Of a DNA stretch of 64,000 nt, positions 56,768-64,000 are shown in pieces (the stretch's first letter is position 1; the number at the start of each line of letters is the position of its first letter). The stretch covers positions 310,001 to 374,000 of the forward strand of contig NZ_JAKSXZ010000110.1 of the NCBI RefSeq assembly GCF_022829465.1, given 5' to 3'. Position numbers and translations under genes: made by a program. The notes beneath the pieces are model-generated. The model worked only from the letters and a program-made list of their open reading frames with translations, did no database searches and was not told where the DNA came from. The stretch is from Methylobacterium sp. J-067 (GTDB lineage Bacteria; Pseudomonadota; Alphaproteobacteria; Rhizobiales; Beijerinckiaceae).

Positions 56768-57205
56768 ATGATCGATCTGACTCTGGAGGCCGCCCGCATC
56801 GTCGTGGCGACGGCCCTGCGCACCGCGCGCGAGCGGCACCTGAAGCCCATGGCAGTGGTGGTCTACGACGCGCGCGGCGCGCTCCGCTGCGTCGAGGTCG
56901 AGGACGGCGCCTCCCTGCGTCGCGCGGAAGTCGCCTGCGGCAAGGCCAACGGATCGCTCGCCCTCGGCATGGGCTCGCGGGCCATCCATACCCGTGCGGA
57001 GGCGCAGCCCTATTTTGTGGCTGCGATCAGCCACCTCGCCGGGCCCGACGCCCTGGTGCCGGTTCCGGGCGGCGTCCTGATCCGGGGCAAGGACGGGCGG
57101 TTGCTCGGCGCGGTCGGCATCTCGGGCGACACCTCCGACAACGACGAGATCTGTGCCGTCGCCGGGATCGAGGCCGCCGGGCTCGTGGCCGAGACCGGCG
57201 CCTGA
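56768..57205 (+). CDS. GlcG/HbpS family protein
   Basis: The 145-residue protein has the GlcG/HbpS fold motif: MIDLTLEAARIVVATALRTA, MAVVVYDARGALRCVEVEDGA, a repeated alanine-rich helix and PVPGGVLIRGKDGRLLGAVGISGDTSDNDEICA. Family members bind heme or act as small cofactor-associated proteins. It overlaps the next gene by one base, suggesting a joint role. Confidence 0.88.
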   Translation: MIDLTLEAARIVVATALRTARERHLKPMAVVVYDARGALRCVEVEDGASLRRAEVACGKANGSLALGMGSRAIHTRAEAQPYFVAAISHLAGPDALVPVPGGVLIRGKDGRLLGAVGISGDTSDNDEICAVAGIEAAGLVAETGA

Positions 57206-58794
57206 TGCGCCTGCGTCGGCGGGATTGGCTCGCCGGCGCCGCCGCGCTCGCTGCCACGTCGGGTGCCGCCGCCGGGGATCCGCTCTACCGGCGCGGCAAC
57301 GACGCCGACCCGGAAACCCTCGATCCGCACAAGTCCTCCACGGTCGCGGAGGCGCACATCCTGCGCGACCTCTGCGACGGGCTGCTCACCTACGACAATC
57401 GTGGGGCCATCGTGCCCGGCGCGGCGAAGGCATGGTCCGTCTCGGACGACGGCATGACCTATCGCTTCACCCTGGACCCGGACGGCCGCTGGTCGAACGG
57501 CGAGCTGGTGACGGCGGCGGACTTCGTCTATTCGCTTCGGCGGATCATGGACCCGGCCACGGGCGCCAAATACGCCGAGGTGTTGTTTCCTATTACTAAC
57601 GCGGCCGCGATCAATCGCGGCGAGAAGCCCGTGGAGACCCTCGGCGTCTCGGCGCCCGACCCGGCCACGGTCGAGATCACGCTCGAAGAGCCGACGCCGT
57701 ACTTCCTCGAACTCCTGACCCATCAGACGGCGGCGCCCGTCCACGCTGCGTCGGTGGCGAAGCACGGTGAATCCTTCACGCGGCCGGGCAACCTCGTGAC
57801 GAACGGCCCTTACCGCCTGCTCGACAACGTGCCGGGCGACCGCATCCTGCTGGAAGCGAACCCGCACCATCCTGCGGCGGCCTCGGTGCCGATCCGCCGG
57901 GTCGCCTTCCTGCCGACGCCGGATCTATCGGGCGCCGTGCGCCGCTACGCCGCCGGGGAGATCGATTCCCTGTCCGACCTGCCGGGCGACCAGATGGTGG
58001 CGCTTCAGGACCGATTCGGACCGCAGGTGGTCCTCGGCCCGGCGCTTGGGCTGGCGGCGCTCGCCATCAACACCCGCAAGGCGCCGTTCTCGGACGTTCG
58101 GGTGCGCCGCGCCCTCTCGCTGGTGATCGACCGCGACTACCTCGCCCAGGCGCTCTTCGGCGACACGATGAGCCCGGCCTATTCCCTTTGCCCGGAGGGC
58201 CTGGACCACTACCGCACGCCACCGGAAACGGCGGGACGCAAGGGCCTGCCCATCGACCACGAGGAGGAGGCCCGCGTCCTCCTCACGGCCGCCGGGTTCG
58301 ATCCGAAGAGCAATCCGCTCAAGGTCGAGTACCGCTTCAACATGAGCGACAACAACCGCAACACTGCCGTGGCGCTCGCTGAGATGTGGCGCGACCTCGG
58401 CATCGTGACGCGCTTCGTCTACACCGATGCGAAGACCCACTTCGCCTATCTGCGCGACGGCGGCGATTTCGACATCGCGCGCATGTCGTGGATCGCCGAC
58501 TATTCCGATCCGCAGAACTTCCTGTTCCTGCTCCAGACCGGCAATGACGGCTTCAATGCCGGCCGCTGGTCGAATCCAGACTACGACGCGCTGCTGAAGG
58601 AGGGCGCCCGCGAGCGCGACCTCGCGCGGCGGGCCGACCTCCTGTACCGGGCCGAGGAGATCGCGCTGTGCGAGCTGCCCTGGATTCCTTTGATGCATTA
58701 CCGGACCAAGGCGCTGATTTCGCCGCGCCTCCGGGGCTACCATCCGAACCTACGCAACGCCGCGCCGACCCGCTACTTCAGGCTGACCGCATGA
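57205..58794 (+). CDS. Oligopeptide ABC transporter substrate-binding protein
   Basis: The 529-residue protein has a signal sequence with an RRR-D-W-L start (MRLRRRDWLAGAAALAATSG) and an SBP_bac_5 domain: RRGNDADPETLDPHKSS, DGMTYRFTLDPDGRWSNGE and ADFVYSLRRIMDPATG. It binds peptides or similar ligands in the periplasm. It overlaps the OppB-like permease by four bases (ATGA). Confidence 0.93.
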   Translation: MRLRRRDWLAGAAALAATSGAAAGDPLYRRGNDADPETLDPHKSSTVAEAHILRDLCDGLLTYDNRGAIVPGAAKAWSVSDDGMTYRFTLDPDGRWSNGELVTAADFVYSLRRIMDPATGAKYAEVLFPITNAAAINRGEKPVETLGVSAPDPATVEITLEEPTPYFLELLTHQTAAPVHAASVAKHGESFTRPGNLVTNGPYRLLDNVPGDRILLEANPHHPAAASVPIRRVAFLPTPDLSGAVRRYAAGEIDSLSDLPGDQMVALQDRFGPQVVLGPALGLAALAINTRKAPFSDVRVRRALSLVIDRDYLAQALFGDTMSPAYSLCPEGLDHYRTPPETAGRKGLPIDHEEEARVLLTAAGFDPKSNPLKVEYRFNMSDNNRNTAVALAEMWRDLGIVTRFVYTDAKTHFAYLRDGGDFDIARMSWIADYSDPQNFLFLLQTGNDGFNAGRWSNPDYDALLKEGARERDLARRADLLYRAEEIALCELPWIPLMHYRTKALISPRLRGYHPNLRNAAPTRYFRLTA

Positions 58795-59714
58795 TCGGCC
58801 TCATCCTGCGGCGGCTGGGGCAGGGGGTGCCGACGCTGCTGGCAGTGGTGGCGCTGAGCTTCTTCCTGATGCGCCTCGCCCCAGGCGGGCCGTTCGACCT
58901 CGAACGCCCGCTCTCGCCAGCCGCGATGGAGAACCTGCGCAAGGTCTATGGGCTGGATCGGCCGCTCATCGCGCAGTTCGGCAGCTATCTCGCGGCGTTG
59001 GCACGGGGCGATCTCGGGCCGTCGTTCTCGTTCCGCGACATGAGCGTCGCCGGTTTGATCGCGCGGGGCCTGCCGGTCTCGGCGACCCTCGGTGTCCTGG
59101 CCCTCATCGTCGCCTGTATCTTCGGCATTGGGCTCGGCTGCATCGCGGCGCTGCGGCGGGACGGGTGGATCGACCGGGCCATCGGGCTCGGTGCCGCGCT
59201 CACCCTGTCGCTGCCGAGCTTCGTCGTCGCGCCCCTGTTGCAGATCGCCTTTGGGCTGACACTGCGTTGGCTCCCGCTGAGCGGATGGGAGGAGGGGGAT
59301 CCGCGCCATCTCATCCTGCCCGTCCTCACCCTGGCCCTGCCGCAAATCGGGGCGTTGGCGCGCATGACCCGCGCATCCCTCGGGGAGGTCCTGCGAACGC
59401 AGCCGGTGCGGACCATGCGCGCCTTCGGCCTGCCGCCCGTCCTCGTCACGCGCCATGCCCTGCGCGGGGCGCTTCTGCCGGTGGTGGCCTATCTCGGGCC
59501 GCTCGCCGCCGCCCTGCTGACCGGCTCGGTGGTGGTGGAGACGATCTTCGGCCTGCCGGGCATCGGGCGCTACTTCGTCGAGGGCGCCGTCAACCGCGAC
59601 TATACGCTCGTGATGGGCGTGGTGCTTCTGGTGGCGGTGCTGGTCATCGTCCTGAACCTCGCCGCCGACCTCGCCTGCGCGTGGCTCGATCCGCGCCTGC
59701 GAGCGGGATCATGA
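58791..59714 (+). CDS. Oligopeptide ABC transporter permease (OppB-type)
   Basis: The 307-residue inner-membrane protein has six hydrophobic helices and the OppB pattern LIARLGQGVPTLLAVVALSFFLMRLAPGGPF (quoted in part: LAVVALSFFLMRLAPGG), with a cytoplasmic loop containing the EAA-type motif RASLGEVLRTQPVRTMRAFG. It overlaps the next gene by four bases. Confidence 0.93.
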   Translation: MIGLILRRLGQGVPTLLAVVALSFFLMRLAPGGPFDLERPLSPAAMENLRKVYGLDRPLIAQFGSYLAALARGDLGPSFSFRDMSVAGLIARGLPVSATLGVLALIVACIFGIGLGCIAALRRDGWIDRAIGLGAALTLSLPSFVVAPLLQIAFGLTLRWLPLSGWEEGDPRHLILPVLTLALPQIGALARMTRASLGEVLRTQPVRTMRAFGLPPVLVTRHALRGALLPVVAYLGPLAAALLTGSVVVETIFGLPGIGRYFVEGAVNRDYTLVMGVVLLVAVLVIVLNLAADLACAWLDPRLRAGS

Positions 59715-60775
59715 TCCGGCGGCTGGCTCGCGCGCGGAGCGCCGTCGCCTCCCTCGTCGTACTGGCGCTTCTGGCGCTCGCCTGCCTTGTCGGCCCCGCC
59801 TTCACCGGCCACGAGCCCGACCGTTTCTACCCGGATCTGCGCCAACTGCCCGCCGGGCTGACGGCCCAGCCGGACGACGCCCAACTGAAGCCCGCCCTGA
59901 ACCGCATCGCGTTCCGCATGCGCGCCCGCGTCGCCGCCTTCGCGCGGGACGGCGACCGCCTGAACCTCACCCTCGCGGCGGACCAACCCATCGACCGGCG
60001 CAGCCTCGTCTACCTGCCGCGCTCCGACCTGTTCGGCGCACCGTCGGTGGTGGCGGAAGAGGAGGGCGGGCGCCGTCTCGTCCTCGACGTGCCGATCCGC
60101 CATCTGCGCCTCCTCCTCGGCACCGACGTTCACGGGCGCGACCTGCTCACGCGCAGCCTCGTGGCGGGGCGCGTCTCCCTGGCGGTGGGGCTTACGGCGA
60201 CGCTGGTGGCGCTGCTGATCGGCGTCGGCTACGGCGCGGTGGCGGGCTATGCCGGCGGGGCGGTCGATGCCGCGATGATGCGCGCGCTCGATGCGCTTTA
60301 CGCGCTGCCCTTCGTATTCTTCGTCATCCTGCTGCTGGTGTTCTTCCGGGCGAGCCTCGGGCTCATGCTGCTCGCCATCGCCGCCGTGGAATGGCTCGAC
60401 ATGGCGCGGATCGTCCGCGCGCAGACGCTCTCCCTGCGCGAGCGCGATTTCGTCCGCGCCGCCCGCGCGCTGGGCCTGTCGGCGGGGGGCATCGTGCTCC
60501 GGCACATCGTGCCGAACACGCTGGGGCCGGTGGCCGTCGCGGCGACGCTCCTCGTGCCGCGCGTGATCCTGTTGGAGAGCTTCCTGTCGTTTCTCGGCCT
60601 CGGCGTGCAGGAGCCGCAGACGAGTTGGGGCGTGCTGATCGCGGAAGGCGCCCGCGCTATCGAGGCCGCGCCGCACATGCTCGCGGCGCCGGCTGCCTTC
60701 CTCATCGCGACGCTGGTCTCGCTGAACCTCCTCGGCGACGGCCTCGCCGACGCCCTCGACCCCCGCACCGCCTGA
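59711..60775 (+). CDS. Oligopeptide ABC transporter permease (OppC-type)
   Basis: The 354-residue protein has an N-terminal membrane helix, a long periplasmic insert, then five helices with the EAA-like RAARALGLSAGGIVLRHIVPN. It is the last gene of the operon; no ATPase genes (OppD/OppF) follow, as the next gene is on the opposite strand 4 bases later. Confidence 0.92.
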   Translation: MIRRLARARSAVASLVVLALLALACLVGPAFTGHEPDRFYPDLRQLPAGLTAQPDDAQLKPALNRIAFRMRARVAAFARDGDRLNLTLAADQPIDRRSLVYLPRSDLFGAPSVVAEEEGGRRLVLDVPIRHLRLLLGTDVHGRDLLTRSLVAGRVSLAVGLTATLVALLIGVGYGAVAGYAGGAVDAAMMRALDALYALPFVFFVILLLVFFRASLGLMLLAIAAVEWLDMARIVRAQTLSLRERDFVRAARALGLSAGGIVLRHIVPNTLGPVAVAATLLVPRVILLESFLSFLGLGVQEPQTSWGVLIAEGARAIEAAPHMLAAPAAFLIATLVSLNLLGDGLADALDPRTA

Positions 60776-60779
60776 GGGC

Positions 60780-61733
60780 TCAGCCGAGTTGCCGGATCGG
60801 GCTTCCGGCCTGCCACGCCGCGATATCCTCGACGGCCTGGGTGAAGAAACGCGAGTAGTTCGCCCGCGAGACGTAGCCGAGGTGCGGCAGGGCGAGGACG
60901 TTCGGCAGGCGGCGGAACGGGCTGTCGTAGGGCAGGGGCTCGGTGTCGAACACGTCGAGCCCGGCACCCGCGATCCAGCCTTCCTGCAGCGCACGGAGCA
61001 GGGCCACTTGATCCACGAGCCCCGCGCGGGACGTGTTGACGAGGTAGGCGCTCCGGCGCATCCGCCGCAACTCGGCCTCGCCGACGATGCCCCGGCTGCG
61101 CTCGCTCAGCACGAGGTGCAGAGTGAGGAAGTCGGCGGCCTCGCAGAGGGCTTCCTTGGACGGCGCCAGCCTTGCGCCGGCCGCCTCGGCGCGCTCCGCC
61201 GTGAGGTTCGGGCTCCAGGCGAGCACGTTCATGCCGAAGGCCTGACCCACCCGCGCGACGAGCGCGCCGATCTTGCCGAGGCCGAAGATGCCGAGCGTCG
61301 CGCCGGACAGGTCGGCGCCGATGCTGGTCTGCCACCTGCCGGAGCGGATGTTCCCGACTTCCTCCGGCAGGTGCCGGGCGAGGCCGAGGATCAGCGCCCA
61401 GGTCAATTCGGTGGGCGGCGTCGGGCTCGAATCAGTCCCGCAAACGGTGACGCCCTGCGCCTTCGCCGCCGCGAGGTCGATGGAGGCGTTGCGCATCCCG
61501 CTGGTGATGAGCAGCTTCAGCTTCGGCAGACGCGCCAGCAGATCCGCCGGGAAGGGCGTCCGCTCCCGCATGATCACCAGGATCTCGGCCTCCGCGATCC
61601 GCGCCACCAGCGCCTTCCGGTCGCCGATATACTCCGTGACGGTGGAGACGCTGACACCATCAAGGCTCCCCCAATCGGCAAGCCCGAGGGCGGCGTTCTG
61701 GTAATCGTCGAGAATCAGGCAGGTGGGCATCAT
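60780..61733 (-). CDS. D-2-hydroxyacid dehydrogenase
   Basis: The 317-residue NAD-binding enzyme has the motif ATLGIFGLGKIGALVARVGQAFGM and the catalytic set Arg (NTSRAGLVD), Glu (FDTEPLPYD) and His (LALPHLGYVSRANYSRF). It differs from the enzyme at 37577 in its N-terminus (CLILDDYQNAALG). It follows the dihydroxyacetone kinase gene by 6 bases and may act on a related three-carbon acid. Confidence 0.9.
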   Translation of the reverse strand: MMPTCLILDDYQNAALGLADWGSLDGVSVSTVTEYIGDRKALVARIAEAEILVIMRERTPFPADLLARLPKLKLLITSGMRNASIDLAAAKAQGVTVCGTDSSPTPPTELTWALILGLARHLPEEVGNIRSGRWQTSIGADLSGATLGIFGLGKIGALVARVGQAFGMNVLAWSPNLTAERAEAAGARLAPSKEALCEAADFLTLHLVLSERSRGIVGEAELRRMRRSAYLVNTSRAGLVDQVALLRALQEGWIAGAGLDVFDTEPLPYDSPFRRLPNVLALPHLGYVSRANYSRFFTQAVEDIAAWQAGSPIRQLG

Positions 61734-61739
61734 CGGCTT

Positions 61740-63374
61740 TCAGATGAGGGCGGCAAAGGCGATGACGATGGCCGCCGCGCCGGGATCCTCGACGCCCTGC
61801 AGGTCGCCCGCCGCGAGGTAGCTCGACCTGCCGGTCGCGGCGCGGCTCATGCCGGCGGTGGCGCGGGCGCCCTCGCGGGCAGCCGACGCCGCGCCGGAGA
61901 GATCGCCCGATCTCAGCGCCTCGATGGCGGGGATGAGTGCGTCGAGCATGGTCCGGTCGCCGGGATTGGCGCCGCCATAGGCCCGCACCCGCGTGACGCC
62001 CTCCGCCAGGGCCTCCGGCCAGCCGGCTCCGTCCGTAAGGGACGCCCCTGCGGCGGCGAAGAAGATCGAGGCGAGGACGCCGCTCGACCCGCCGGCCGCG
62101 CGGCCGATCCGTTCGGCCAGGGCGCGGGCGAGGGCAGGCGGATCGGCTTGCGGCAGCCGGTCGAGATCGGCCAGCACGGCGCGGGCGGCGCCGGCGAAGG
62201 TGGTGCCGGTGTCGCCGTCGCCGACCTTCGCATCGAGGGCGTTGAGGTCGGCTTCCGCCGCGATCAGCGCCTTCGCCACCACCGCGATGCGCCCGGCGGC
62301 GAGGGCGTCCTGCGAGGGCGTGAAGCGCTCGCCTTCGAGGCCGTCGGGAAGCGGCTTCACCACGGGCGCCGCCACCGTTACCGCCGCCGGCCATGATGGC
62401 ACGGGCACCGGGGCGAGCAAGGCCTCTTCCATCGTTCCGTCGAGGGGCAGGAAGCTCAGCGACGCGCCGTGCATGTCGAGCGCGGTCATGGCCGGCGCCG
62501 GGCCGAGGAGCAGCCGCGCTCGCTTACCGAGATCGGTGGCGAGCACCGCGCGGGTCAGAACCTGCATTTCGAGCGCAGTCGTCGCGCCGAGATTATTGAC
62601 GAGGAGCGCCAGCGGCCCATCCCCCGGCAGCGTCGGCGCGAGGCGCTCGGCCATTATGCGCGCTAGCTCGGAGGCCTGCGGCAGGGCGAGACGCTCGACC
62701 CCCGGCTCGCCATGGATGCCGAGCCCGAGTTCCGCCTGTCCCTCCGCCATGCGCTCGGCCCGGTGCGAGCCGGGAATGGTCGCGGTGGAGACGGCAATGC
62801 CGAGCGACCGTGCGACCGACGCCGCCTTCCGAGCACGCGCCGCGACCTCCGCGAGGGGTAATCCGGCGGCGGCGGCGTGGCCCGCCACCTTGTGGACGAA
62901 CAGCGTGCCCGCAATGCCGCGCGGCTGCTTGGCCGCCGGCAGGGCGATGTCGTCGGCCACCAGCACCGTCTCGACGGCGATGCCGAGGCCCCGCGCCCGC
63001 TCGGCGGCGAGGCCGAAATTGAGTCGGTCGCCCGCGTAGTTCTTCACCACAACGAGGCAGCCGGCCGGGCCGCTCACCGCGAGGATGCCCGCCAGCACCG
63101 CATCGGCCGAGGGCGAAGCGAAGACATCACCACACACCGCCGCGTCGAGCAGACCTTCGCCGACAAACCCGGCATGGGTGGGCTCATGCCCCGAGCCCCC
63201 GCCGGAGATGACGGCGACCTTGCCGGGATCGCGCTCGGCCCGAACCACAACGCGGATGTCGGGATAGCCGTCGAGCCGGGCCAACGCCCCGCCCCGCGCG
63301 GTCAGCAGCCCGTCGATGGCGTCGGTGACGAGGCTGTCACGCGCCTCAATGAAATGCCCGAGCGAACTCGCCAT
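61740..63374 (-). CDS. Dihydroxyacetone kinase (DhaK-DhaL fusion)
   Basis: The 544-residue protein has a DhaK domain (residues 1-330) with ISGGGSGHEPTHAGFVG and the covalent substrate histidine at about 221 (GLGIHGEPG), and a DhaL domain with the ADP/metal motif LDAKVGDGDTGTTF. It phosphorylates dihydroxyacetone with ATP. In a one-carbon-using organism this could help handle formaldehyde-derived dihydroxyacetone, but that is inference. Start at ATG 63374 with AGGGG upstream. Confidence 0.93.
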   Translation of the reverse strand: MASSLGHFIEARDSLVTDAIDGLLTARGGALARLDGYPDIRVVVRAERDPGKVAVISGGGSGHEPTHAGFVGEGLLDAAVCGDVFASPSADAVLAGILAVSGPAGCLVVVKNYAGDRLNFGLAAERARGLGIAVETVLVADDIALPAAKQPRGIAGTLFVHKVAGHAAAAGLPLAEVAARARKAASVARSLGIAVSTATIPGSHRAERMAEGQAELGLGIHGEPGVERLALPQASELARIMAERLAPTLPGDGPLALLVNNLGATTALEMQVLTRAVLATDLGKRARLLLGPAPAMTALDMHGASLSFLPLDGTMEEALLAPVPVPSWPAAVTVAAPVVKPLPDGLEGERFTPSQDALAAGRIAVVAKALIAAEADLNALDAKVGDGDTGTTFAGAARAVLADLDRLPQADPPALARALAERIGRAAGGSSGVLASIFFAAAGASLTDGAGWPEALAEGVTRVRAYGGANPGDRTMLDALIPAIEALRSGDLSGAASAAREGARATAGMSRAATGRSSYLAAGDLQGVEDPGAAAIVIAFAALI

Positions 63375-63603
63375 GACACCCCTCCCCATTGGCCGCGATC
63401 CCCGCGCGGTCCTGAACCGAGGGTGGCGCGATCCGTAGCGGCTGACAACGGCCGTGGGCGCCGGACGCATCGTATGTCTTGGCCGTTGACACGACCCCGA
63501 CCGAAGCTATCGATGGCTTCGCATACAAAATCCGCGGGGTTCACCCGTGGGCCACGAGGAAATGCCGGGCTCGTTCGAAGCCCCCACCGGGAAGGCGTTC
63601 GCC

Positions 63604-64000
63604 ATGCTTTTCACCCGCCGCCGCATTCTGTCGGCCGGTTCCACCGCTGTGCTCGCCGGAGTCGCCGCGCCCCACGTCGCCCGCGCCCAGCGGGCCGATT
63701 TCACCTACAAATACGCGAACAACCTGCCCGACACGCACCCGATGAATGTGCGCGCCCGGGAGATGGCGGAGGCCCTGCGCACCGAGAGCGGCGGCCGGTT
63801 CGACCTGAAGATCTTCCCGACCAGCCAGCTCGGCTCCGACACCGACACGCTGAGCCAACTGCGAAACGGCGGCGTCGAGTTCTTCACGATGTCGCCGCTC
63901 ATCCTCTCGACGCTCGTGCCGAACGCCTCGATCAACGGCATCGGCTACGCCTTCCCGGACTACGACAAAGTCTGGGCGGCAATGGACGGTGAGCTCGGCG
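63604..64000 (+). CDS. TRAP transporter substrate-binding protein (DctP-like), cut off by the window
   Basis: The 132-codon start of a DctP-family protein is visible, with a signal sequence of twin-arginine type (MLFTRRRILSAGSTAVLAGV) and the family phrase TYKYANNLPDTHPMNVRAREMAEALR, then SQLGSDTDTLSQLRNGGVEFF. TRAP systems import acids such as dicarboxylates or keto acids in a sodium-driven way. The rest lies beyond the right edge. Confidence 0.92.
   Translation, partial: MLFTRRRILSAGSTAVLAGVAAPHVARAQRADFTYKYANNLPDTHPMNVRAREMAEALRTESGGRFDLKIFPTSQLGSDTDTLSQLRNGGVEFFTMSPLILSTLVPNASINGIGYAFPDYDKVWAAMDGELG

Overview
This 64 kb window is GC-rich, densely coding chromosomal DNA with no insertion sequence, prophage or CRISPR array that I can see. 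Several markers point to an alphaproteobacterium of the Hyphomicrobiales: an Irr regulator carrying a heme-regulatory GCP motif beside fabA-fabB-fabI, a direct-repeat LexA box of the GTTC-N7-GTTC type, class II DAHP synthase, NDUFA12 and DUF2155 next to aat, and an imuA-imuB-dnaE2 cassette. The overall feel is of a Methylobacterium-like genome, but the genus is an inference that I could not test.

Layout. At 1-4819 a SOS mutagenesis operon lies on the minus strand; dnaE2 runs off the left edge and a LexA box sits upstream of imuA. At 5086-12721 a compact six-gene plus-strand operon encodes a stand-alone carrier protein, an acyl-CoA dehydrogenase-like flavoprotein, an aminoacyl-tRNA-synthetase-like amino acid:carrier-protein ligase, a DUF1839 protein, a GH2 beta-mannosidase-like protein and a tandem alpha/beta-hydrolase. 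It ends at a perfect 16-bp-stem terminator. This is the most interesting part of the window: it has the parts of an NRPS-independent, carrier-protein-bound amino-acid pathway, and I know of no assigned product. At 12740-24996 lie B12-dependent ribonucleotide reductase, NDUFA12, DUF2155, aat, accC-accB, a DsbA-like protein, an aminotransferase, gph and rpiA. At 25026-36897 are DUF2059, an O-antigen ligase-like protein, gor, a stand-alone sigma-70 region 1.1 protein, class II DAHP synthase, a GGDEF/EAL protein, a cupredoxin, an HlyD-type adaptor, an EI24 protein and a flavin amine oxidase.

At 36961-47751 are a membrane cyclic-nucleotide-binding protein, a 2-hydroxyacid dehydrogenase, an SH3 protein, irr divergent from fabA-fabB-fabI (unsaturated fatty acid synthesis under an iron regulator's neighbourhood), small proteins, an NDUFAF5-like methyltransferase, comF, a GNAT protein and zapE. 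At 47758-53475 are ubiB-ubiE, leuB, a leucine-rich leader peptide with a strong attenuator-like hairpin, leuA and tRNA-Lys(CTT). The right end (53583-64000) is more accessory in character: an SDR, a GT1 glycosyltransferase, a GAF protein, a HbpS/GlcG protein fused by overlap to an Opp-type transporter operon without ATPase genes, a second 2-hydroxyacid dehydrogenase, a DhaK-DhaL dihydroxyacetone kinase and the start of a TRAP transporter binding protein.

Most start sites were chosen from homology and ribosome-binding sites read by eye. Database searches were not possible, so family names rest on motif recognition.
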